Source: Streptomyces rugosispiralis
Lineage (GTDB): Bacteria > Actinomycetota > Actinomycetes > Streptomycetales > Streptomycetaceae
Assembly (NCBI RefSeq): GCF_024505145.1
Contig: NZ_JANIAA010000034.1
Location: 46,605 to 110,604 of the forward strand
Reading direction: 5' to 3'
Length of the DNA: 64,000 nt
Positions 49,912 to 57,583 of the stretch are shown in pieces; positions within the stretch are counted from its first letter, which is position 1, and every line of letters begins with the position of its first letter. Made by a program: the position numbers and the translations under genes. The notes below the pieces were generated by a model. The model was not told where the DNA came from and did not search any database. It saw only the letters and a program-made list of their open reading frames with translations.

Positions 49912-52480
49912 ATGCGGGTCGGTTTCGGGGTGCTGGGGCCGGTCGTCGCCTGGGACGCGGACGCCGACGGGCGCGCGATCGCGCTCAAGGGGCCACGGCA
50001 CCGCGCGGTGCTGGCCCGGCTGATCGTCGCCCGCCGCCGTGTCGTACCCGTCTCCCGGCTGATCGAGGACCTGTGGACGGAGCCGCCGCCGGGCGCGGTG
50101 GGCGCGGTGCGTACGTTCGTGGCCGCGCTGCGCCGCGCGCTGGAGCCGCAGCGCCCGCCGCGCACCCCGGCCCGGCTGCTGGTCACCGAGGGCCCCGGGT
50201 ACGCGCTGCGGGCCGGCCCGGACGCGGTGGACGCGTGGCGCTTCGAACAGGACGTCGCCGCCGCCGCGACCCTTCCGCCGGACGGCGCGCTGCCCCGGCT
50301 GGAGGAGGCGCTGGGCCGGTGGCGCGGGCCCGCGTACGCGGAGTTCGCGGACGAGGGCTGGGCCCGGGGCGAACGCTCCCGGCTGGCGGAGCTGCGGCTG
50401 CACGCCGTCGAACGGCAGGCGGAGGCCCGGCTGGCGCTGGGCCGGGCCGCCGAGGCGGTCCCGGACCTGGAGGCGCATCTGGCCGAGCACCCCTGGCGCG
50501 AGGGCGCCTGGCGGGCGCTGGCCCTCGCGCTGTACCGCACCGGCCGCCAGGGTGACGCGCTGGCGGTACTGCGCCGGGCCCGCACGCTGCTGGTCGAGCA
50601 GCTGGGCGTGGACCCCGGCCCGGAGCTGCGCCGCCTGGAGACGGACATCCTCGGCCAGGCGCCCCACCTCGACCCCGCGACGGTGCGGCGCGGCGCGGCG
50701 GCCCAGGTGTGGGCGGACGCGACGGCCGCGTACGACCGCACCGTGGCCTCCGGCGCCCGGACCCGCCTGGAGTCGACGGCCGCCCTGCTCCGCGACCTCT
50801 CGATGACCGGTGGCGGCGGCCTGCTGACGGCCCGGCAACAGCGGGTGGCGGCCGTCGCGGCGGCGGAGGAACTGGGCGACCCGGAACTGACCGCCCGAGT
50901 CATCGGCGCCTACGACGTCCCCGCGATCTGGACCCGCCTGGACGACCCCGAGCAGGCGGCGTCGATCGTAAGGGCAGCCGAACGCACATTGGCCGCGCTC
51001 GCGGCCGACTCCCCGGCCGCCCCGGGTACGCCCGATCACGAGCCCCCCGGCCACGAGCCCCCCGGCAGCGGGACAACGGCCCACGACGCACCCGGCCGCG
51101 AGACGCCCCAGGACCGGGCAATCAGCCCCGGAACACCCGGCCACCACGTACGCGGTCATGCAGCCCCCGGACAGGGCGCTCCCGGACACGAGCGCCCCGG
51201 CCCAGAGGTGACAGACCACGGCGCCCCCGGCCACGAGCCCCCCGGCAGCGGGGCAACGGGCCACGACGCACCCGGCCGCGAGACGCCCCGGGACCGGGCA
51301 ATCAGCCCCGGAACACCCGGCCACCGCGCACGCCGCCACACGGCCCCCGGACACGGCGCGCCCGACAGCGAGGCGACAGACCACGACACCCCCGGCCACG
51401 AGCCCCCCCGGCAGCGGGGCAACGGGCCACGACGCACCCGGCCGCGAGACGCCCCGGGACCGGGCAATCAGCCCCGGAACACCCGGCCACCACGTACGCG
51501 GTCATGCAGCCCCCGGACAGGGCGCTCCCGGACACGAGCGCCCCGGCCCAGGGGTTACAGACCACGGCGCCCCCGCACACGGGATTCTCGGCCGCGAGCG
51601 CCCCGGCCATGACGCGATTCGTGCTCGGCTGTTGGCGACGATCGCGGTCGAGTCGCGGGGTGGGAGGTCCGAGCGGGGGCCGTGGGCGGCTCGGCGGGCC
51701 GAGGAGATCGCTCGGCGGCTGGACGACCCCGGGCTGCTGGCGTTCGCGCTGAACGGCGTCTTTATGCAGAGCTTCGAGCGCGCGGGGCTGGCGCCGCGCC
51801 GGGACGCCACCGGGGCCGAGCTGATCGCCCTTGCGGCGCGGCACGGACTGGTCGCCTTCGAGGTGCTCGGCCATCTCATCCGGCTCCAAGCCCGCAGCGC
51901 GCTCGGGGACTTCGCGGCGGCCGACCGGCACGCGGCCGCCGCCGACCGTCTGGGCGAGCGCCATGAGCGGCCGCTGGTGGGGGTGTTCACCGCGTGGTAC
52001 CGGGCGCTGCGGGAGGCCGCGACCGGGCAAGCGGACGAGGCCGGGGCCGAGGCTGCCTACCGGGACGCCGCCGCGCGGCTGGACGGCGCCGGGATGCCCG
52101 GCCTGGAGCGCGGTCTGCTGCCGCTCGCGCTGCTCTGTCTGCGCGTGGAGCGGGGGCGCCCAGCCCCGACCGACGAGGACCTCGACTGGGGGCCGTACGC
52201 GCCCTGGGCCCGCCCGCTGGTGCTGCTGGCCCAGGACCGCCGCGCCGAGGCCGCGGCGGCGCTGCGCACGGTCCCGGAGCCGCCCCGCGATCTGCTGCTG
52301 GAGGCCCTGTGGTGCCTCACCGGGCGTGCGGCCATCGCCGTCGGCGACCAGGAGACGATCGCGTGCGCCCGCGCCGCGCTGGCCCCGGCGGCGGCCGAGC
52401 TCGCCGGGGCGGGCAGTGGCCTGCTCACCCTGGGCCCGGTCTCCCGGCACCTCGCCGATCTGGCCGAGGCCCTGCGGTAA
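49912..52480 (+). pseudogene. SARP-family (BTAD) regulator split by +1 frameshift in a C7 tract
   Basis: The first frame (49912 to a stop at 51612) encodes a winged-helix SARP DNA-binding domain (MRVGFGVLGPVVAWDADA, residues ~1-95), a bacterial transcriptional activator domain to ~255, and the start of a TPR part (VIGAYDVPAIWTRLDDPEQA). A Pro/Gly/His-rich tract made of three 165-180-bp repeats follows. In the third repeat a run of seven C (51403-51409) replaces six in the other copies; removing one C restores a single frame through the array into RARLLATIAVES and the TPR-rich C-terminal half that ends at 52480 (about 856 residues). Either a real frameshift, a phase-variable tract or a sequencing error. 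As read, the product is a truncated activator lacking its sensor half. Divergent from the hydrolase. Confidence 0.85.
51022..51590. repeat. Three long (180/165-bp) tandem repeats in the SARP gene
   Basis: The block beginning near cacgagccccccggcagcgg recurs at 51054, 51234 and 51399 (periods 180 and 166 bp). It codes GHEPPGSGATGHDAPGRETP followed by a related stretch. The 166-bp period is one base longer than a multiple of three because of the extra C at 51403-51409. Confidence 0.9.
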
Positions 52481-52525
52481 CGGCACGGCTGGCGCCGTAC
52501 CGCTACGGGGTGTCCGGCGGTCTTT

Positions 52526-52700
52526 CCCCTCCCCGCCCCTTCCCGATACCCCCGATACCAGGGGCTCCGCCCCTGGACCCCGGGTCTGCGGCGGAGTCCC
52601 GGACCCGGGGGTCCAGAGGCGGAGTCCCGGGTCCGGGGTCTGGGGCGGAGTCCTAGTTTCGGGAAGGGGCGGGGAGGGGAGCAGCCCGCCGCAGGCGTCA
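52526..52700. repeat. Streptomyces-type GC-rich intergenic repeat, copy C
   Basis: The most complete copy: CCCCTCCCCGCCCCTTCCC (52526-52544) and its exact complement GGGAAGGGGCGGGGAGGGG (52661-52679) form a 19-bp inverted repeat with an inner hairpin ccaggggctccgcccctgg, and the right end carries the complement of the tgacgcctgcggcgggct end seen in copies A and B. It lies between convergent genes. Confidence 0.8.
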
Positions 52701-52729
52701 AGAGCCGCCGGGGGTACCCCTAGCCCCCG

Positions 52730-52993
52730 TCAGCCCCCGTCCGCGACCGTCTCGAAGCGCCAGCGGTGGACCGCGCGTCGCACCAAGTCCTCCCCCGGCT
52801 CGGGGAGTTCCGGCAGGCCCGGGGTGTCGTAGGCGCCGTGCCACCAGGTGATGACGAGGACGCGGTCCTCGGGGGCGCGGAAGGTTTCGCGGCGGAGCGG
52901 GGGCGGGTCGAGGGGCTGGTGGGTGGCCCAGGTCAGGAGGGCCTCGCCCTTTCCGGCCACGGCTCGGGCTTCCCACATCAACGCGACGGTCAT
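52730..52993 (-). CDS. Small hypothetical protein coupled to tsaD
   Basis: 87 residues from ATG 52993; GGAAGAA lies upstream inside tsaD. The start overlaps the tsaD TGA (ATGA). Sequence MTVALMWEARAVAGKGEALL ... VLVITWWHGAYDTPGLPELP suggests a small alpha/beta fold of the ABM (antibiotic monooxygenase-like) type, but this is not certain. Cotranslated with the t6A genes. Confidence 0.65.
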   Translation of the reverse strand: MTVALMWEARAVAGKGEALLTWATHQPLDPPPLRRETFRAPEDRVLVITWWHGAYDTPGLPELPEPGEDLVRRAVHRWRFETVADGG

Positions 52994-54120
52994 GCGTACA
53001 GGTTCTTCCGGCTCAGCTCGTGCACATGGTCGTGGGAGTGGGAGTGGGAGTGGGAGTGGGAGTGGGTGTGCCCGGTGGGGGCCGGGACGTGGGGGTCCGT
53101 CACCGGGAGGGACGAGTCGGCCGACAGGTCCCACGCCGAGGCGGACCGGCCCCGCGCCACCATCTCCGCGCCGAGCGCCGCGACCATCGCCCCGTTGTCC
53201 GTGCACAGCTTCGGCCGTGGCACCCGCAGGGTGAGGCCCGCGTCCTCGCAGCGGCGTTCGGCCATCGCCCGCAGCCGGGAGTTCGCGGCGACGCCGCCGC
53301 CGATCATCAGGTGCTCCACGCCCTCGTCCTTGCAGGCGCGGACGGCCTTGCGGGTCAGCACGTCCACGACCGCCTCCTGGAAGGAGGCCGAGACATCGGC
53401 GATCGGGACCTCCTCGCCCGCCGCCCGCTTCGCCTCGATCCAGCGGGCGACGGCGGTCTTCAGCCCGGAGAAGGAGAAGTCGTACGCGGCGTCCCGCGGA
53501 CCGGTCAGGCCGCGCGGGAAGGCGATCGCGTCCGGGTCGCCCTCGCGGGCGATGCGGTCGATGACGGGGCCGCCCGGGAAGCCCAGGTTCAGCACCCGGG
53601 CGATCTTGTCGAACGCCTCGCCCGCCGCGTCGTCGATGGTCGAGCCCAGCGGGCGGACGTCGGCGGTGATGTCGGGCGCGAGGAGCAGCGACGAGTGGCC
53701 GCCGCTCACCAGCAGCGCCATCGTCGGCTCGGGCAGCGGACCGTGCTCGAGCTGATCGACGCAGATGTGGGAGGCGAGGTGGTTGACGCCGTAGAGCGGC
53801 TTGCCGAGGGCGTAGGCGTACGCCTTGGCGGCCGAGACGCCGACCAGCAGCGCGCCCGCGAGCCCGGGGCCCGCGGTGACGGCGATGCCGTCGAGGTCGG
53901 AGGCGGCGACCCCGGCGTCCTTCAGCGCCCGCTGGATCGTGGGGACCATCGCCTCCAGATGGGCGCGGCTGGCGACCTCGGGGACGACCCCGCCGAAGCG
54001 GGCGTGCTCGTCCACGCTGGAGGCGACGGCGTCGGCGAGGAGGGTGTGGCCGCGGACGATGCCGACGCCGGTCTCGTCGCAGGAGGTCTCGATGCCGAGG
54101 ACGAGGGGTTCGTCAGCCAT
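52990..54120 (-). CDS. tsaD: tRNA N6-threonylcarbamoyladenosine transferase TsaD with His-rich repeat
   Basis: 376 residues. ASKHA fold with GIETSCDETGVGIV, the iron/zinc ligands His114 and His118 in NHLASH, SGGHSSLLL and GGGVAANSRLR. With TsaB and TsaE it transfers threonylcarbamoyl from TC-AMP to A37 of ANN-decoding tRNAs. Just before the conserved C-terminal HELSRKNLYA there is an inserted SHSHSHSHSHDH run coded by five 6-bp units (gtggga, 53036-53066). Start overlaps the rimI stop by eight bases. Confidence 0.96.
   Translation of the reverse strand: MADEPLVLGIETSCDETGVGIVRGHTLLADAVASSVDEHARFGGVVPEVASRAHLEAMVPTIQRALKDAGVAASDLDGIAVTAGPGLAGALLVGVSAAKAYAYALGKPLYGVNHLASHICVDQLEHGPLPEPTMALLVSGGHSSLLLAPDITADVRPLGSTIDDAAGEAFDKIARVLNLGFPGGPVIDRIAREGDPDAIAFPRGLTGPRDAAYDFSFSGLKTAVARWIEAKRAAGEEVPIADVSASFQEAVVDVLTRKAVRACKDEGVEHLMIGGGVAANSRLRAMAERRCEDAGLTLRVPRPKLCTDNGAMVAALGAEMVARGRSASAWDLSADSSLPVTDPHVPAPTGHTHSHSHSHSHSHDHVHELSRKNLYA
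53036..53066. repeat. 6-bp tandem repeat in tsaD (poly His-Ser)
   Basis: Five units of gtggga giving (HS)n near the TsaD C-terminus. In frame and potentially metal binding. Confidence 0.9.
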
Positions 54121-54781
54121 GGGTCTCGGTTCCTTGTACTGAGGTCGCGGGGTTCGCGGGGTTGGCTGTGTGCGCGGGATTCGCCGCGTGCGCGGGATTC
54201 GCCGCGTGCGCGGGGGCCGCTGTGGTCGTGGCGGACGCGCCGGTCGTGGCGGACGCGCCGGTCTCGCCGGTCTCGCCATTCGCGATCGCGCCGGTGTTCG
54301 CCGTCGCCGGGTCGGCCAGCCGCATGACCAGGGCGTCCACATTGCCGGGCTGGTAGTAGCCCTTGCGTATGCCGATCGGCTCGAAGCCGAAGCGCTCGTA
54401 CAGCCGCTGGGCGCGGGCGTTGTCCACCCGCACCTCCAGCAGCACCTCACGGCACTCGAAGGCGGTGGCCGCCGTAAGGAGGTCGGTGAGGAGGCGGGCG
54501 CCGAGGCCGGTGCCCCAGTGGTCGCGGGCGGCGGCGATGGTCTGGACGTCACCCGTACGGTCGACGACGGCGAGCCCCGCGTATCCGACCAGCCGGGGCC
54601 CGTCCTCCGCCACCACATAGTGGCGGGTGGCGTCCCGGCCCCGGGCATGCGCGAGTTCGGACCAGAACATCCCCCGCGACCAGGCGTCCTCGGGGAACAG
54701 CTCCTCCTCGAGCTCCATCACCCGCTCCAGGTCCCACCAGCGCATCTCGCGCAGGGTCACGGTCGTGCCGGTGGAGGTCAC
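54113..54781 (-). CDS. rimI: Ribosomal-protein-alanine N-acetyltransferase RimI with repeated tail
   Basis: 222 residues from GTG 54781, which overlaps the tsaB TGA (GTGA). GNAT fold: TLREMRWWDLERVMELEEEL, acetyl-CoA loop QTIAAARDHWGTGLGARLLT, and LEVRVDNARAQRLYERFGFE. The catalytic part ends near residue 158 (VMRLADPA); about 65 extra residues follow with GASATT and AHAANP repeats coded by 18-bp units (54160-54275). It acetylates the S18 N-terminus in other bacteria. Middle gene of tsaB-rimI-tsaD. Confidence 0.93.
   Translation of the reverse strand: MTSTGTTVTLREMRWWDLERVMELEEELFPEDAWSRGMFWSELAHARGRDATRHYVVAEDGPRLVGYAGLAVVDRTGDVQTIAAARDHWGTGLGARLLTDLLTAATAFECREVLLEVRVDNARAQRLYERFGFEPIGIRKGYYQPGNVDALVMRLADPATANTGAIANGETGETGASATTGASATTTAAPAHAANPAHAANPAHTANPANPATSVQGTETHG
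54160..54275. repeat. 18-bp tandem repeats in the rimI tail
   Basis: Units of gtgcgcgggattcgccgc (three) and gtcgtggcggacgcgccg (two) plus ccggtctcg doublets. They code AHAANP and GASATT on the minus strand, in frame, after the end of the GNAT fold. Confidence 0.85.
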
Positions 54782-55446
54782 TTCGGGGTGACCACCTTGT
54801 AGTTGGCGGGCACCTTGGCGTCGGGGCGGCGCAGATACAGCGGCCGGGGCGGCGGCAGCTCCTCGCCGCGCGCCAGCTTCCCGGCGGCGAGCGAGGCGAG
54901 CGCCCCGGCCGACTGGTGCTCCGGCATCCCGGGCGGTACGTCGGCGAAGGCCGCCGGGTAGAGCAGCGCGCCCGCGCCGACCGCGGGCAGCCCGGCCACC
55001 CGCTCGGCGAGATCGGCGGGGTGGTCGACGGCGGGCTCGGTGACGCGGGTCCGGGCGTCGTCGTAGCGCGCCCAGTAGACCTCCTTGCGCCGCGCGTCCG
55101 TGGCCACGACGAACGGGCCCTCCAGCCCGGCCTGCCCGGCGGCGTACGCGATCCCGTCCAGCGTGCACAGCCCGTGGACGGGGACGCCGAGGGCCGCCCC
55201 GAAGGTGGCCGCGGTGACCAGGCCCACGCGCAGTCCGGTGTACGGGCCGGGGCCCGCGCCGACGACGATCTCCGTGACCGCGTCCAGCTCGGTGCCCGCG
55301 GCTTTCAGCGTCCGGTGGACGGCGGGCAGCAACAGCTCGCCGTGGCGCCGGGCGTCCACGTCGGAGGACTCGGCGATCACTGTGGAGCCGTCGTGCAGGG
55401 CGACGGTCACGGCGGGGGTGGCGGTATCAAGAGCGAGCAACAGCAC
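54778..55446 (-). CDS. tsaB: tRNA threonylcarbamoyladenosine biosynthesis protein TsaB
   Basis: 222 residues, GTG start. ASKHA-type N-terminus LLLALDTATPAVTVAL, SSDVDARRHGELLLPAVHR and the signature VVGAGPGPYTGLRVGLVTAA. It is the inactive paralogue and binding partner of TsaD. First gene of tsaB-rimI-tsaD. The 250 bases upstream contain a 12-bp repeat array and no gene. Confidence 0.95.
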   Translation of the reverse strand: MLLLALDTATPAVTVALHDGSTVIAESSDVDARRHGELLLPAVHRTLKAAGTELDAVTEIVVGAGPGPYTGLRVGLVTAATFGAALGVPVHGLCTLDGIAYAAGQAGLEGPFVVATDARRKEVYWARYDDARTRVTEPAVDHPADLAERVAGLPAVGAGALLYPAAFADVPPGMPEHQSAGALASLAAGKLARGEELPPPRPLYLRRPDAKVPANYKVVTPK

Positions 55447-55479
55447 GAGAACAGCCTACGGCGCGCCGGGAGGTCGTTC

Positions 55480-55570
55480 TTTCGTACCGGCCTCGGTACG
55501 GGCTTCGGTACCGGCCTCGGAACGGGCCTCGGTACCGGCCTCGGTACGGGCCTCGGTACGGGCTTTCGTA
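55480..55570. repeat. 12-bp tandem repeat upstream of tsaB
   Basis: About seven units of ggcctcggtacg with g/c and t/a variants. It lies in the 250-bp region between divergent tsaB and the L,D-transpeptidase-like gene. It may separate or modulate the two promoters. Confidence 0.85.
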
Positions 55571-55696
55571 CCGACGGTGGAACAGCTCGGTCACCGGACG
55601 CCCGGAGCACGGCCGGGCGGCGGGCGCCGGTGCTACCGTCACCGTAAGTGTGTACGGGCCGTCGGCACGTACTGACCGCAGGAGAGGGAAGCCGCC

Positions 55697-56263
55697 GTGC
55701 CAAGGAGCAGTACCGGGCCAGCTGTGGCCGTACTCACCGCCGCCGCGCTGGGCGTCGTCGGGTTCCTCGGCTACCAGGCGGCCGCGACCGCACCCGACCA
55801 TCCGACCCAGGCCCGACCGGGGTCGCACTCCGCCGAGTCCAAGAAGAAGAACAAGGGCGACACGGGGGCGAAGAAGAAGTCCACCGCCCTCCCGGCCCGC
55901 TCCGGCACCGGCGTACGGGTCGTCTACGCCCTGGGCGACAAGCGGGTCTGGCTGGTCGGCGCCGACGGCAAGGCCAGCCACACGTTCGAGGTGGGCCCCA
56001 GCCCGGCCAGCCCCGACCCGGGGACCTATTCCGTGACCTCGCGCAACAAGGGCGGGGTCGGCTCGGACGGAGTGCAGGTCGAGCACGTCGTCGTCTTCCA
56101 CTCGGAAGGGGGGGTCGTGTTCGGTTTCAGCGCGGCGGTGGACGGGTCGATGCCGGACCCGAACGCGCGCAAGCGGACCGGAGCCGTCCGGGAGAGCCGG
56201 GTGGACGGCACGGCGATGTGGGAGTTCGCGCAGCCGGACACGAAGGTGGTCGTCGTCCCCTAG
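55697..56263 (+). CDS. Exported L,D-transpeptidase-like protein lacking the catalytic Cys motif
   Basis: 188 residues, GTG start behind GGAGAGGGAAG. One N-terminal helix (VAVLTAAALGVVGFLGYQAA), a Lys/Ser linker, then a YkuD-like beta domain: VRVVYALGDKRVWLVGADGK, GPSPASPDPGTYSV, HVVVFHSEGGVVFGF. The family nucleophile segment HGT...SHGC(I/V)R is absent; the corresponding end reads RVDGTAMWEFA. It probably does not cross-link peptidoglycan and may bind it instead (inference). Confidence 0.72.
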   Translation: MPRSSTGPAVAVLTAAALGVVGFLGYQAAATAPDHPTQARPGSHSAESKKKNKGDTGAKKKSTALPARSGTGVRVVYALGDKRVWLVGADGKASHTFEVGPSPASPDPGTYSVTSRNKGGVGSDGVQVEHVVVFHSEGGVVFGFSAAVDGSMPDPNARKRTGAVRESRVDGTAMWEFAQPDTKVVVVP

Positions 56264-56327
56264 CGGACCCGGATGACGTGGCCAGGTACGTAACCGGGCA
56301 CGCCATCAGGCACATAGCCAGGCGATG

Positions 56328-56375
56328 TGACGTAGCCCGGTGACGTGACGTACCCCGGTGACGTGACGTACCCCG
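56328..56375. repeat. 18-bp tandem repeat downstream of the LDT-like gene
   Basis: About two and a half units of ggtgacgtgacgtacccc between convergent genes. More degenerate copies extend left to 56281. Confidence 0.85.
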
Positions 56376-56394
56376 ATGGCGTGGCCGTGCCCCG

Positions 56395-56586
56395 CTACGC
56401 CGCGTCCCGCGCCTCGTTCTCCGCCTCCGCCTCGGGCTCGATGGACGCCGGGGCCTCCTCCTCGGCCGGCCGCGGGGGCGTCGAGACCGCGCTCGCCGCC
56501 GCACACGCCGCCAGGAGCTCCGACATCGACGGTGACCGGTCGTCGCGCGCGGCGCCGGTCCCGGCCACAGGATCGTGGGCCGACAT
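56395..56586 (-). CDS. Small acidic protein, unknown function
   Basis: 63 residues from ATG 56586, with a strong AGGAGG six bases upstream. Sequence MSAHDPVAGTGAARDDRSPS then MSELLAACAAASAVSTPP and an acidic tail EEEAPASIEPEAEAENEA. No domain is recognised. The strong ribosome-binding site and an upstream TTAGG-type palindrome (56623-56638) support a real, regulated gene. Confidence 0.7.
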   Translation of the reverse strand: MSAHDPVAGTGAARDDRSPSMSELLAACAAASAVSTPPRPAEEEAPASIEPEAEAENEARDAA

Positions 56587-56622
56587 GGGTGCCTCCTGAG
56601 AGTCCTGGGGCAGTCGAGCGGA

Positions 56623-56638
56623 GTTAGGTAGACCTAAC
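56623..56638. promoter_or_regulatory. TTAGGT/ACCTAA palindrome, possible iron-regulator site
   Basis: GTTAGGT-AG-ACCTAAC, a perfect inverted repeat 37 bases upstream of the small protein start. The half-sites match those of DmdR/IdeR iron boxes (TTAGG...CCTAA), but the spacing is five bases shorter than in the 19-bp consensus, so the regulator is uncertain. Confidence 0.45.
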
Positions 56639-56781
56639 CCACGCTTTCTCCCACCATGTGACCACGGGTGATGCCCGGAATGCAACAGCATGCCGACGGC
56701 TTGTCGGAAACTACGCCGCATCTGCACGCGAGCTCTACCAGCGGCTTGACCGTTTGACCGGTTGACCGGGCAGCCCTGGCG

Positions 56782-57300
56782 CTACCCCGCGAGCGACGCC
56801 AGGTCCTCCCCCGCCCAGCGGGTACCCACGCCCGTCACCACCACGTCCCGTACGTCGTCCACGTCGGCGGCCATCGTGTCCGTGACGGCCATGTCGCTGC
56901 CCACCGTCCGCTGGATCACCACATGCAGCCGGTCCTCCGCCAGCCCCTCGACCTTCCCCTCGCCCCACTCCACGGCCACCACCGAATCGGGCAGGGAGAC
57001 ATCGAGGTCCAGGTCCTCCATCTCGTCGAGGCCGCCGTTCAGCCGGTAGGCGTCGACATGGACCAGCGGCGGGCCGTCGCCCAGCGAGGGGTGCACCCGG
57101 GCGATCACGAAGGTGGGCGAGGTGACGGCGCCCCGGACGCCGAGGCCCTCGCCGAGGCCCCGCGTCAGGGTCGTCTTGCCCGCGCCGAGTTCACCGGTGA
57201 GCAGCAGCAGATCGCCGGGGCGCAGCAGCTTGGCGAGTCTGCGGCCCAGGTCCCGCATCTGGTCGGGAGAGGTAACGGTGATGCGCGTGCCTACGTCCAT
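56782..57300 (-). CDS. tsaE: tRNA threonylcarbamoyladenosine biosynthesis ATPase TsaE
   Basis: 172 residues from ATG 57300 (AGGAG five bases upstream; the ggagacag segment is duplicated). P-loop GELGAGKTTL at 36-45, then TSPTFVIARVH and VHVDAYRLNG, and the Walker-B-like VVAVEWGEG. It drives the ATP-dependent cycle of the TsaBD complex. Separated from tsaB-rimI-tsaD by two small genes. Confidence 0.95.
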   Translation of the reverse strand: MDVGTRITVTSPDQMRDLGRRLAKLLRPGDLLLLTGELGAGKTTLTRGLGEGLGVRGAVTSPTFVIARVHPSLGDGPPLVHVDAYRLNGGLDEMEDLDLDVSLPDSVVAVEWGEGKVEGLAEDRLHVVIQRTVGSDMAVTDTMAADVDDVRDVVVTGVGTRWAGEDLASLAG

Positions 57301-57424
57301 CTGTCTCCTACTGTCTCCTAGCGCGAGGGCCACCGGCTTCCGTCGGCGGCCGCATTGCTTCTCCGGCCCATGATATTTTCCCTCTGTCCCGGTAGGGATC
57401 GGTTCGGGCTGGACCGCGACCTTC

Positions 57425-57468
57425 GGGTTGGAAGCCCCCCGCCTTCAGGCGAGGGAGCGGAGTCACAC
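57425..57468 (+). mobile_element. Remnant of an IS200/IS605-type right end (TnpB-associated)
   Basis: gttggaagccccccgcctt continuing to caggcgagggagcggagtcac matches, from memory, the conserved stem-loop and terminus of IS605/TnpB elements in actinobacteria (GAAGCCCCCGCCTTCAGGCG then GGGGGAGG...GTCAC). One stem mismatch. No tnpA or intact tnpB is present; a short upstream frame ending FGLDRDLRVG could be a decayed TnpB C-terminus, which is speculative. Confidence 0.45.
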
Positions 57469-57510
57469 TCGCCGATGGTACGGACCACGGCGACGGGGCG
57501 CCTCGCGCCA

Positions 57511-57564
57511 GGGCTCTACGTGACGGCGCTTCGCAGCCGTGCGAAGCGCCGTCACGTAGAGCCC
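57511..57564. terminator. 25-bp stem hairpin terminator
   Basis: A perfect 25-bp inverted repeat (arm begins GGGCTCTACGTGACGGCG) with loop GCCG, 20 bases after the stop of the alr-hydrolase unit on the minus strand. Confidence 0.92.
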
Positions 57565-57583
57565 AGCCCCGGGCCGACTCACC

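Noticed and set aside
51022..51590. Possible separate repeat-protein gene within the SARP locus
   Set aside because: The array reads in the same frame as the SARP domain before it and, after removing one C, as the TPR half after it, so it is an internal linker of one gene.
57355..57460. A decayed tnpB coding fragment
   Set aside because: Only a short resemblance (LDRDL) is visible before the IS605-like end; too little to call as a pseudogene.
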